From: Ruegeria denitrificans
GTDB lineage: Bacteria > Pseudomonadota > Alphaproteobacteria > Rhodobacterales > Rhodobacteraceae
NCBI RefSeq assembly: GCF_001458295.1
Contig: NZ_CYUD01000005.1
Location: 186,001 to 250,000 of the forward strand
Reading direction: 5' to 3'
Length of the DNA: 64,000 nt
Position 1 is the first letter of the stretch, and every line of letters starts with the position of its first letter. Made by a program: the position numbers and the translations under genes. Under the pieces are notes generated by a model that was not told where the DNA came from, searched no databases, and saw only the letters and a list, made by a program, of their open reading frames with translations. Below are positions 25,341 to 33,641 of this stretch, piece by piece.

Positions 25341-26210
25341 TTATCCCCACGGTTTGCCCATCAGCCCTTGGGGGCGGATGGCCAGGAAAATCATCAGCGA
25401 TACGAAAATCAGCAGATAGGTGATGTCGCCATATTGCGAGAGAACGGCCAGACCGATGGCTTCGAGAAAGCCAAGAATGATACCGCCGGCAATCGCGCCT
25501 GATATTACGCCCGCGCCGCCGATCATCACCATCATGAAGGCCTTGATCGAGGTTGGTCCGCCCATCCCCAGATTGACGCCCGTGATGGTCACCAGCAATC
25601 CGCCGACCAGTCCAGCCAGCATCGCGCCCAGGGCAAATCCGATCATGGAATAGCGGGCTACGTTAACACCCATCAGCTGCGCTGCGGTACGATCCTGTGC
25701 CAAGGCTCGCAGGGCGCGTCCGGTCTTGGAATACTGCATGAACAGGATGAAAGAGACGATCGACAGGATGGCCAGAATGCAGATCAGAATACGGTCGTAT
25801 GGCATGATCAGCCGGAAGTCCCAGTTGAAAACTCCGTCTACAATTTTAGGAACACCGCGCTGTTTCTCGCCAAAGACCAGCAGGATTATCGCATCAAACA
25901 GAAACGCCAGACCGGCCGCCAACAACATGGTGCTTTCCTCGCGGGAAGATCGTCGTATGACCGGCGCAAAAAGAAAGCGCTCGATCAACGCACCAAGCAC
26001 GGCCAGCGTTATGCAGGACGCCAACAGCGCCAGCACAAACGGCCAGCCCAGTTGCCCGTAAAAGGTATAGGTGACAAAGCCGCCAAGAACATACATCTGC
26101 CCATGGGCAAAATTCAGTACGTTCATCAATGCGAATATCAACGTCAGTCCAAGGGCGATCATCGCATATTGCGCGCCCAGATAGATGCCATTTGCTAGTA
26201 TCTGTTCCAT
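25341..26210 (-). CDS. livH: ABC transporter permease, LivH type
   Basis: The 289-residue permease has ALGLTLIFALMNVLNFAHGQ at its start and GGAGVISGAIAGGIILGFLE near its end, as in LivH/UrtB permeases. It follows the binding-protein gene across a 95-bp gap that contains a strong hairpin, so expression relative to the binding protein is probably reduced. Confidence 0.91.
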   Translation of the reverse strand: MEQILANGIYLGAQYAMIALGLTLIFALMNVLNFAHGQMYVLGGFVTYTFYGQLGWPFVLALLASCITLAVLGALIERFLFAPVIRRSSREESTMLLAAGLAFLFDAIILLVFGEKQRGVPKIVDGVFNWDFRLIMPYDRILICILAILSIVSFILFMQYSKTGRALRALAQDRTAAQLMGVNVARYSMIGFALGAMLAGLVGGLLVTITGVNLGMGGPTSIKAFMMVMIGGAGVISGAIAGGIILGFLEAIGLAVLSQYGDITYLLIFVSLMIFLAIRPQGLMGKPWG

Positions 26211-26236
26211 GAGTGTCCCGCGTAAGGTTCGGGTGT

Positions 26237-26259
26237 CCCGGGCCGATTATCGGCCCGGG
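26237..26259 (-). promoter_or_regulatory. Intercistronic GC hairpin after ABC binding-protein gene
   Basis: A perfect 10-bp stem, CCCGGGCCGA with its complement around a TTA loop, lies 46 bp after the binding-protein stop and 26 bp before livH. No long T run follows, so it is more likely a 3' stabiliser or weak attenuator than a full terminator. Confidence 0.55.
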
Positions 26260-26305
26260 AGAGTGAGTAGCTCGTTAGGTTTCTGTCTTGATTGGGAGTA
26301 TTGCC

Positions 26306-27493
26306 TCAGTCGACTTCGGCGACAAACAGCGTCTCAAACGCGCCGTCCTGATAGACATTCACCACCAAGGGAACGGCAATCTGGCGCTTTTGCCCAAATG
26401 ACGTCGAACCCACATACCGCATTTTGGCGTTGCCCTTCATAAAGGGGTTTGGTGCTTCGAAGGTGTCCATGGTTGTCTGGAACGCAGTAACGTCCTCGAT
26501 ACCCGCAGGATTGGCGTTCAGCGTCGCGAGAATGTATTCCAGCGCATAAACCTTGGTGTTGGACTCGTCGTTATATTCACCGAACATATCGGTATAACGT
26601 TTGACGAACTCCTTCATGTCATCCGAAGCGATTTCGGGCGTCGAAGCACCACCGACGGAAATAAATCCATTGGCCAGGTCCCCTGCCCCTTCCCGCAGAA
26701 CCGTCGCATCCTGCGCGGTTTCGGTCGAAATGAGACCCTGGAACCCAAGTTCACGCGCCGAGCGGATCAACTGAGGCGCATTGGCCGGAGAAACACCGGA
26801 CAGAACCAGCAAATCAGGCTGCGTGCGCATGACCGGTGTCAACACCGGCGTGAAATCAGTGGTATCCACCTGGTAGGTCACGTTATCAGAAACAACCTCA
26901 AGACCTAACGACTTGGCAGCCTCGACACCACCATCCCGTTGGCTCAGCGGGTCGGACTCGTTCGCGGCAACGAAAGCAACGGACGTTACGCCCTTTTCGT
27001 CCTTCAGGTATTTATAGATCGCCGGGCCGGACTGATAATTTGCGACCATGCCCAAAACCGCATTCGATGCCGGGGCGGTGTACAGCTCTTTTGGGAAGGC
27101 ATAGGGGAAATACATGATCCCCTGCGCTTCGGCGACGGGGCGTACCGCTGCGGCACCGTCATCCACGTTTGGCCCCACTACATAGTGGATGCCCTCTTGC
27201 GCCATCTTCTCCATACCGGCGATTGCGCGCTTGGGATCTTTCTGATCATCAAAGGAAACGATTTCGATATCGTAAGTGGTGTCGCCGATCTTGTATCCAC
27301 CGGCCTCATTTATCCAATCTGCCCGCGCTTCCATTGAGCGCTGATTAGAGATCCCCCAGGCCGCAGCTGGACCAGAGGTTACTCCGACAAAGCCTATCTT
27401 TAGCACCGGATTTTCAGCCCAGGCTGCCGATCCGAGGACGGATGCGGCCAAAGCCAAAGCAGCCGATGATTTCATCAGATTTCTGCGTTTCAT
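26306..27493 (-). CDS. Branched-chain-type ABC transporter substrate-binding protein
   Basis: The 395-residue periplasmic protein has a signal peptide ending SAAWA, then the type I binding fold: KIGFVGVTSGPAAAWG, FDDQKDPKRAIAGMEKM, and QPDLLVLSGVSPANAPQLI. It delivers solute to the LivHMGF-type permease downstream. The ligand is unknown; the family includes amino acid, amide, urea and aromatic acid binders. It is the first gene of the unit and divergent from the GntR regulator. Confidence 0.9.
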   Translation of the reverse strand: MKRRNLMKSSAALALAASVLGSAAWAENPVLKIGFVGVTSGPAAAWGISNQRSMEARADWINEAGGYKIGDTTYDIEIVSFDDQKDPKRAIAGMEKMAQEGIHYVVGPNVDDGAAAVRPVAEAQGIMYFPYAFPKELYTAPASNAVLGMVANYQSGPAIYKYLKDEKGVTSVAFVAANESDPLSQRDGGVEAAKSLGLEVVSDNVTYQVDTTDFTPVLTPVMRTQPDLLVLSGVSPANAPQLIRSARELGFQGLISTETAQDATVLREGAGDLANGFISVGGASTPEIASDDMKEFVKRYTDMFGEYNDESNTKVYALEYILATLNANPAGIEDVTAFQTTMDTFEAPNPFMKGNAKMRYVGSTSFGQKRQIAVPLVVNVYQDGAFETLFVAEVD

Positions 27494-27588
27494 TATTTCC
27501 TCCCTTTTGAGGTCTCGGCGCCTCTTTCGGGCGCTTAAGAAATAAACCGTGTCACAGGTCGAATCCCGGTGAACAGGGCAATTTCTGC

Positions 27589-27648
27589 ATTGTTAACAAT
27601 CTATGTCAACATTTTTTGTTTGCAGTAAGATTGATATTGTCGACACAA
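27589..27648. promoter_or_regulatory. Operator-like palindromes between ABC operon and GntR gene
   Basis: ATTGTTAACAAT at 27589-27600 is a perfect 12-bp palindrome, and a related near-palindrome TTGTCGACACAA lies at 27637-27648. Both fit TTGT-N-ACAA spacing used by FCD-type GntR regulators. The second site sits in the spacer of a possible promoter (TTGATA at 27631-27636, TATATT 18 bp later). Autoregulation and control of the ABC operon are inferred. Confidence 0.45.
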
Positions 27649-27722
27649 ACCCGATATATTGTCAGGAGAAAGCCTTACAGCTATTAACAATTTTCAAACC
27701 AATTCCGCCGGTATGGAACCAG

Positions 27723-28436
27723 ATGACAAACGAAGCTGAAGACAAGCTTGACACCTTGCGAACAGATCCCGACGAGCAAATGATCGTCGACCGGATTTAC
27801 TCGGCCGTTATGGAGCAAAAGCTTGCGCCCAGAACCAAGCTGAGCGAACTGGCATTGTGTGAGACCTTTGGTGTTGGCCGGATGCGCGTGCGCCGCGCGT
27901 TGCTTTTGCTCAGCAGTCAGGGAATCGTCGATCTCCAATCTAATCGAGGCGCCTATGTTGCCTGCCCCAGTGCTGACGAAGCCCGCGAGGTTTTTGTTGC
28001 CCGCCTGATGATTGAAACCGGGATCGTGCGGGAACTGGCACGCTGCATTGGCGAAAATGACGTTCAAGCCCTGCGCGCCCATGTCGAGAAGGAAGAGCTC
28101 GCCCGCAAAAGCGATGACCGAACCGAAGTCATCCGCCTTTCGGGGGCCTTTCATGTCGAACTAGCCGAGCGCCATGAAAACCCGGTTCTGACCCGCGTTG
28201 TACGCGAATTGGTAACCCGAACTTCTCTGATCGTCGCGCTTTTCGGAACAAACCAGGCCTCAACGTGCCCGGATGATGAGCACGCATCAATTATCGACGC
28301 CATCGTCAGCGGAAACCCACATTCCGCTGAAGAAGCCATTCGCCATCACCTCTTGCACGTTCAAAACAGTTTGGATTTAGAGCAGACGCAAAAGGCGGAA
28401 CCCGACTTGGTTAAGATTCTTACCGGACGTATTTAA
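27723..28436 (+). CDS. GntR-family (FCD-type) transcriptional regulator
   Basis: The protein of about 237 residues has an N-terminal winged helix (LSELALCETFGVGRMRVRRALLLLSSQG) and a C-terminal all-helical FCD effector domain (RLMIETGIVRELA, FHVELAERHENPVL, DDEHASIIDAI). The ATG at 27723 gives the usual family length; the frame is open back to 27603 but that part is not family-like and lies over the operator region. It is divergent from the ABC importer, so probably a substrate-responsive repressor of that operon. The 155 bp after it is AT-rich and empty. Confidence 0.87.
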   Translation: MTNEAEDKLDTLRTDPDEQMIVDRIYSAVMEQKLAPRTKLSELALCETFGVGRMRVRRALLLLSSQGIVDLQSNRGAYVACPSADEAREVFVARLMIETGIVRELARCIGENDVQALRAHVEKEELARKSDDRTEVIRLSGAFHVELAERHENPVLTRVVRELVTRTSLIVALFGTNQASTCPDDEHASIIDAIVSGNPHSAEEAIRHHLLHVQNSLDLEQTQKAEPDLVKILTGRI

Positions 28437-28591
28437 TTTGCTTTTGGTTTAAAAGCTTCCGCATTTTTAACTTCATTTTTTCATCTTTTTGCACACAACA
28501 TTATCCAAGCTGAATTTGCTTTATCAATCCTAATAAGTATCGCTAATCAAATGTGATTAATTTTGCCTAGACAGCCACGCAGAATGACCAC

Positions 28592-29637
28592 ATGAAGCCC
28601 CCCTATCCCATATCTCCCGACCGTCTCCCCTGCCCTGTCGCGGGCAGATCAGGACGCGCTCAACGATCTTTATGTCCACGGCACGCCACCCAACACGCTG
28701 CGCCTATGAGCGCGATTTGCTCTATGTCACCGCCTGGAAGACAACCCGGTTCTATCTGGCGCTGCGCTAGCCGGAGAGCGAAGCCACGGCACTGGCCTCC
28801 ATTTTCGATCTCGCCCGCGATCACAGTGACGCGCCAGAGGAAGGTGTTGCGCGTGAGACGGCCGAGACGCTTATCGCACAAGGACTGCGCAAATCCCTCG
28901 CCTGCCCGGCCCCGTCGACGCTGGAATGGCGCATTTCCTCCTCGCTGACCTACCACCGGATGAAGAACCTCTCCTCCCTGTTTGACAGCCCGCAAGTGAA
29001 ACAGACCCGGTCCAATGCCCGCCGCCCGGCCCCCGGCCCAAAAATCCGCCCAGCCGATCACCCGCGACTTTCTGGAAAGGTTTCTGGCCACCTGCCGCGG
29101 TTCCCGCCGGGATTGCCGCAACCGGGCGCTGCTGATGTTGGGCTGGACCTCCTGGGGCCGGCGGCGGTCCGAGATCACCGGGCTGCGGCGGGAAGATGTC
29201 AACCTGAAGGAGTCCGACGAGGAAAGCCTGGTCGGGATCTCACTGCTGGAGACCAAGACCACCCAAACAGGAAGACGCCGCGGCTGGTGCTGAAGGGTCG
29301 CACGAGACAGGCGTTGGTGCATTGGATCGAGGTGGGGCAAATAGTCAACGGGCGGCTGTTCCGGCCTACCTCCAAAGCCGACCGGGCACTCAAACGCCGC
29401 CTCAGCCCGGATGCGATCTATCAGCTCGTCAAACACCGGCTGGCACTGACCGGGTTGCCTGAAGGCTTTGCCTCGCCGCAGGGGTTGCGTTCTGGGTTCA
29501 TGACCCAGGCTGCGCTGGATGGTGCACCGATCCAGGCCGCCATGCGCCTCTCCCAGCACCGCTCCATGGCCCAGGAGCAGAAATATTACGATAACGTCGA
29601 TATCGCCGAAAATCCGGCGTCGGATTTGTCGGGGTGA
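28592..29637 (+). pseudogene. Decayed tyrosine recombinase (integrase)
   Basis: Pieces in different frames rebuild one integrase-like protein: an N-terminal SAM-like part (GTPPNTLR, ERDLLYVTAW), a broken middle with an in-frame TAG near 28770, then a catalytic domain (LLMLGWTSWGRRRSEITGL, later SPQGLRSGF, LSQHRSMAQ, YYDNVD). At least two or three frameshifts are needed. The box II His of HxxR reads Gln, another sign of decay. It lies just before repABC and may once have resolved or integrated the replicon. Confidence 0.82.
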
Positions 29638-30047
29638 GTGCTACCCGCCCTGCCCCGTCAGCATACTTATCAACATCTGTCGCGAAAACTCGCCAGTTCA
29701 GTGTTTAAGCCGCGTGAAGTATAGCATTCGCTTGGCTACTTTTTTGAAACTTAAGAAAGGTGTGAGCGCATTGCTGTGCACGTATATTGGCCTTGCTGAG
29801 TTCAAAGAAGCAACAATGCGATCGAGGTCAGGCATCCGTCAAAATACAGGTTCCGAGACTGAATTCATATTAGTACAATGCAACCTCCAAGCGCTTCTCA
29901 AGTGCTCAGTAGGGACGTGAGTTAACAGCTGTTAACTTCAGAACGCTTGTGCGGACTTCATAACAACCCACAAGTTATTGATTTTTCTCTTGACATGAAT
30001 CGGAATACGAGTGCCTAAATGTACTCAAGTTGCGCAACCATACAAAA
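29638..30047. other. Non-coding region upstream of repA
   Basis: No gene is seen. It contains a parS-like palindrome (separate entry) and a TTGACA at 29990-29995 that could be the -35 of the repABC promoter; a -10 is not obvious, the best being CCTAAA/GCCTAA at about 17-18 bp spacing. The sequence is AT-richer than its neighbours. Confidence 0.4.
29921..29936. promoter_or_regulatory. parS: parS-like palindrome 1 (upstream of repA)
   Basis: GTTAACAGCTGTTAAC is a perfect 16-bp palindrome of the GTTNNNNGCNNNNAAC class used as RepB-binding centromere in repABC plasmids. Two near-identical copies follow at 31461 and 32231, differing only in the central bases. Confidence 0.78.
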
Positions 30048-31250
30048 ATGAGCAGGAAAACTGCAACTATGCTACAGACCACACCAATTGCTGCGACGAC
30101 GCAGTCTCACGTTACACGTGAAATATCCGATCGTCTACAAGTTGCACTGACGACCCACTTAACTCAGGCGTATTCTCCTGAGCTGTCAAAGACCCTCCGC
30201 CTCTTCAGTGCGACAGAGGTCGCCGACCTGTTTGGCACAACCGGGCAATTCTTGCGAAAAGGCCATGCTGAGGGCTCCCTTCCAGAGCCGGAAGTCAACA
30301 AAAACGGCCGACGTTTTTATTCCGGCACCGAAATCAAAACGATGCGCCAGATTCTTGAGGGCAGCTCGAGAAAGCCCGGCAAGTACCTCCCCGGCCGTCG
30401 GGACAACGACCGGCTTCAAGTCATTCAACTCATGAACTTCAAGGGTGGTAGTGCAAAGTCCACCTCAGCCATTCACCTATGTCACTATCTTGCGCTTCAA
30501 GGTTATCGCGTTCTGGCTATCGACCTGGATCCACAAGGTAGCTTGACCGGATTTTGCGGAATTCAGCCCGAGATAGAGTTTGAAGGAAATTCTATCTATG
30601 ATGCTTTGCGCTACGAGGATCCGGCCCCAATGCCCGAGTGCATTCGGGCCACTTACTTCCCCGGCCTGGATCTTTCCCCCGCTCAGTTGATCCTGTCTGA
30701 GTTTGAAACGGAAACTGCTGTCTACGCCCGAAAAGGTGTCCCCTTCTATAATCGGCTCGCCAACGCAATCGAGACGGTGGAAGCAGACTATGATGTAATC
30801 ATTATCGATAGCCCGCCTTCTTTGGGTTTCCTGACGCTGGCGGGGTTATTCGCGGCAACGTCTGTCATCGTGCCGCTGACACCGAGCATGTTGGACGTAG
30901 CCTCTACGCAGCAGTTTCTTGAAATGACTTCGGCATATCTGGAAGAGTTTGAGAACTCGGGGATTCCGATCGTCCATGACAATTTCCGGTTCCTCATAAC
31001 CCGGGACGACCCCTCAGACACTCCATCTCAACAAATTGTTAGCTTAATGCGGGCGTTGTTTCAGGATCGAGTAATCGGTGCAACCGCTCTGCGAAGCACT
31101 GCCATTGCTGATGCCGCGATGCTGAAAATGACAATGTACGAAGTCGTTCGATCGGAAATGACGAGATCGACCTATGACCGCGCCCGGTCAAGTATGGATG
31201 CCGTTGGGCACGAAGTATCAAACATGATTCAAACCGCATGGGGCCGCTGA
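30048..31250 (+). CDS. repA: RepA, ParA-family partition ATPase of repABC replicon
   Basis: The protein of about 400 residues has an N-terminal DNA-binding part and a ParA ATPase core with deviant Walker A KGGSAKST (about residues 132-139), LAIDLDPQGSLT and VIIIDSPPSLGFL. It segregates the replicon and, with RepB, represses the operon. Start choice is between 30048, 30069 and a TTG at 30030; AGGAAAA lies about ten bases before 30069. RepB begins 1 bp after its stop, the usual tight arrangement. Confidence 0.94.
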   Translation: MSRKTATMLQTTPIAATTQSHVTREISDRLQVALTTHLTQAYSPELSKTLRLFSATEVADLFGTTGQFLRKGHAEGSLPEPEVNKNGRRFYSGTEIKTMRQILEGSSRKPGKYLPGRRDNDRLQVIQLMNFKGGSAKSTSAIHLCHYLALQGYRVLAIDLDPQGSLTGFCGIQPEIEFEGNSIYDALRYEDPAPMPECIRATYFPGLDLSPAQLILSEFETETAVYARKGVPFYNRLANAIETVEADYDVIIIDSPPSLGFLTLAGLFAATSVIVPLTPSMLDVASTQQFLEMTSAYLEEFENSGIPIVHDNFRFLITRDDPSDTPSQQIVSLMRALFQDRVIGATALRSTAIADAAMLKMTMYEVVRSEMTRSTYDRARSSMDAVGHEVSNMIQTAWGR

Positions 31251-31251
31251 A

Positions 31252-32226
31252 ATGGCACTTAAACAAAACAAAACCAGCATGGCTGCAGCGATTGCAGCGG
31301 CAGCCGGAAACCCGCCAATTCCACCCACGAAAACGGAACGCGCCAACGCGGCGCTTCCTCGCGGCACCATAGCTTCGGTCCGTGTTGGAGCCGGCGGCAT
31401 CCAAGACATCGATACCTCACTCATTTTGCCGTGGGGTCCAAAAGATAGACTTGGGATCGAGTTAACACCTGTTAACTCCGAGGCTGAACCAACAGTCGAT
31501 TCAGCTGTTCTTGAACTTGCTGAAAGCATCAAGGACGCAGGAGGCCAACAGGTTCCCGTCCTGTTGCGTCCTTCTGAGGACGTCGACGGTCACTTCGAGG
31601 TCATCTACGGTCGCCGTCGCATCTTAGCTTGTCAGCATCTGAACCAACCTGTTCGCGCGCTGGTAAGGACACTTGATGATAAGGAAGCGCTTCAGGCAAA
31701 GGGTCTGGAGAACTCTTCCCGGGTCGACCTCAGCTATTACGAGAGAGCCCGGTTCGCACGCGAAATTTTAAACCAGGGATATGACCGCTCGGAAGCGATC
31801 ACAGCTCTAGCGATTTCCAAGAACACGCTGTCACAGTTGGAGCGAGTTACAAACGATATTCCGGATGATCTCGGGGATATGATTGGCCCAGCACCGAAAT
31901 CTGGGCGGCCCAAGTGGACAGCACTCGCCGATGCGTTGCGGAAAGGAGTCATAACGGCGGAAAAGGCTAAGAAGCTTTTGCAGACGCTCAACGTTGCTAA
32001 TTCAGACGATCGGTTAACCAGGCTCCTAAGCAGTTTGACTCTCAAGAAAAAAGCACAAGAAGTCCGACCAGCGCCCGACGTCGTTATCAAGACCAGCAAT
32101 TCGGCGGTGAACATGACGATCAAAAGGGCAGGGGACAATGAAGCCTACACGAGTTGGCTTTCGGACAACCTTGGACAAATCATTCAAGATTCCTACGAGC
32201 GCTTCAAAGAAAGTGCCGAGGAGTAA
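31252..32226 (+). CDS. repB: RepB, ParB-family centromere-binding protein
   Basis: The 324-residue protein has a ParB/Spo0J nuclease-like domain (QQVPVLLRPSED, EVIYGRRRILACQHL, ENSSRVDLSYYERARFA) and a helix-turn-helix (ALAISKNTLSQLERV). It binds the parS sites and loads RepA. A parS-like palindrome lies inside its own coding region at 31461-31476. Length and order are standard for repABC. Confidence 0.94.
   Translation: MALKQNKTSMAAAIAAAAGNPPIPPTKTERANAALPRGTIASVRVGAGGIQDIDTSLILPWGPKDRLGIELTPVNSEAEPTVDSAVLELAESIKDAGGQQVPVLLRPSEDVDGHFEVIYGRRRILACQHLNQPVRALVRTLDDKEALQAKGLENSSRVDLSYYERARFAREILNQGYDRSEAITALAISKNTLSQLERVTNDIPDDLGDMIGPAPKSGRPKWTALADALRKGVITAEKAKKLLQTLNVANSDDRLTRLLSSLTLKKKAQEVRPAPDVVIKTSNSAVNMTIKRAGDNEAYTSWLSDNLGQIIQDSYERFKESAEE
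31461..31476. promoter_or_regulatory. parS: parS-like palindrome 2 (inside repB)
   Basis: GTTAACACCTGTTAAC matches palindrome 1 except at the centre, and lies about 210 bp into repB. Intragenic parS sites are known in repABC cassettes. Confidence 0.72.
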
Positions 32227-32230
32227 GCGA

Positions 32231-32246
32231 GTTAACATCTGTTAAC
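32231..32246. promoter_or_regulatory. parS: parS-like palindrome 3 (repB-repC gap)
   Basis: GTTAACATCTGTTAAC lies just after the repB stop, flanked by GA and TCT like the other two copies. Its position between repB and repC is typical. Confidence 0.75.
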
Positions 32247-32280
32247 TCTATATGAGGCAACGAGCAAAAAGGAGAATAGC

Positions 32281-32313
32281 AAAAAGAAACCCCCGAAACC
32301 TGAGGCTCCGAGG
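32281..32313 (-). terminator. Intrinsic terminator of the antisense RNA
   Basis: Minus-strand stem CCTCGGAGCC with GGTTTCGGGG, loop TCA, followed by a run of T with one interruption (GTTTCTTTTT). In the other strand it may act in the structured repC leader. Confidence 0.6.
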
Positions 32314-32345
32314 GCTGAAAACCAACTAGTGGTTATAGATTAGAC
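32284..32345 (-). ncRNA. Candidate antisense RNA (ctRNA/incA) in the repB-repC gap
   Basis: repABC plasmids encode a short counter-transcribed RNA here that limits repC expression. On the minus strand a promoter-like TTGTGT (32375-32380) and TAGGGT (32352-32357, 17-bp spacer) would start an RNA near 32345. It would end at an intrinsic terminator with a 10-pair stem (32291-32313, several G-T pairs) and a T-rich tail at 32281-32290, giving about 60 nt, the usual size. A small 5' stem (AACC/GGTT) is also seen. The ends are estimated. Confidence 0.6.
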
Positions 32346-32431
32346 ACCTAAACCCTAACAGCCCACGAATCACGACACAATAAAAAACGCCTCTGGGTGA
32401 ACAGGTTTTCTTTGTCTGCTGACAAAATCTC

Positions 32432-33487
32432 ATGAAAACACTAACTGCATTGGCTCCAAATGGAGCGACCTTGTCGAGAACGGCAGGGCAGGGGACTATT
32501 GTGCCCAAAAAATGGAACCTTCTGCGCGCCGTTGAAGAGGCCAGAGAACCACTTGGGTTAAAATCCACAACTCTCAATGTCTTGAGAGCGATGATTTCCT
32601 TTGTTGGCGGTGATCAGATTGCCGCGGACCAGGATGATCATCACATTTGCTTCGCTTCCAACGCGGCGATCGCCCAACGAACTCATGTCAGCGTGCAGAC
32701 AGTTGAGCGTCATATCTCGACTCTGGTTGAGCTTGGACTTATCCGCCGCGTAATGAGCGCAAACGGCAAGCGATGGGCGCGCCGGGATCGACAGGGCAGG
32801 GTGGTCACCGCAACTGGGCTCTCGTTGATGCCTTTGTCTGAACGGCACGCTGAGTTCATCCAGGAAGCCCAGAGGCATGCCGATCGAGTTCTGGAGTTCA
32901 CTATACTCCGCGACAAGGTTTCCGCCGCTCTGGCGCGCCTTAGGGACCTCGTAGCAAATGACACCGCGATCTCTGATTTGATGACCACCGTACGCAATGC
33001 TCTGCGTCGCAAACCAGATGCGAATGTACTCAGCGAGCTGCTGGCAGAAATCTCTGTGGAAATCTCTGAGGTAACACAGACAGATACAGAAAATTTGAGG
33101 GCCAGTGACAGTGAAATTGAGGGGCACAAAGAAGACTCTTTGAATCCGGAAGTTAAGAAAGAAAATCTTTCTCAGATTCAGGTTTCTCCAGACCAAATGG
33201 AGCGCAGTTTTCCACGGCTATGCTCAGAACTACGCTTTGCAAAAGATCAGCAACACTGTGAACGGCTTATGGATGATATCGCCGAGTATCTAAGGCTTGG
33301 CAAAACCTGGTATGCAATGAAATCAACGTTTGGCCCTGCTATTCGCTTTATCGTTCTCGGATACATCTTTCAACGTGCTGAAAACATACAATCTCCAGGT
33401 GCTTATCTGATTTCGTTGCTGGCCAAGATCGAAAAGGGAGAGCTGTCCCCAATGGCAATGCTGTCGCGGACTTCCAATGCCACATAA
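32432..33487 (+). CDS. repC: RepC, replication initiator of repABC replicon
   Basis: The 351-residue protein has the RepC N-terminal helix-turn-helix domain (NLLRAVEEAREPLGLKSTT, AIAQRTHVSVQTVERHISTL, RWARRDRQGRV) and a C-terminal domain ending in LGYIFQRAENIQSPGAYLISL. RepC initiates replication at an origin that normally lies within its own gene. It is shorter than many RepC proteins (about 400-430), but both ends are recognisable. No frameshift is seen, so the initiator looks functional. The 154 bp after it is empty. Confidence 0.93.
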   Translation: MKTLTALAPNGATLSRTAGQGTIVPKKWNLLRAVEEAREPLGLKSTTLNVLRAMISFVGGDQIAADQDDHHICFASNAAIAQRTHVSVQTVERHISTLVELGLIRRVMSANGKRWARRDRQGRVVTATGLSLMPLSERHAEFIQEAQRHADRVLEFTILRDKVSAALARLRDLVANDTAISDLMTTVRNALRRKPDANVLSELLAEISVEISEVTQTDTENLRASDSEIEGHKEDSLNPEVKKENLSQIQVSPDQMERSFPRLCSELRFAKDQQHCERLMDDIAEYLRLGKTWYAMKSTFGPAIRFIVLGYIFQRAENIQSPGAYLISLLAKIEKGELSPMAMLSRTSNAT

Positions 33488-33641
33488 ATTTGGGGAAACA
33501 GGATGAGTTTTCCCGTTTTCAGATTACACGTCCAATCATTGATCGGATTGAAGGGTTTAAAAAAGGTGAGCAATATGATTGACCTCTATAAATCACACAG
33601 CGACAAATAGTGAGCTATAGAAAGGAAACTTATACGTCACG

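Noticed and set aside
30048..33487. repABC as evidence that the whole window is a plasmid
   Set aside because: The cassette could be on a megaplasmid, a chromid or integrated in a chromosome; tex and the IS boundaries argue for caution.
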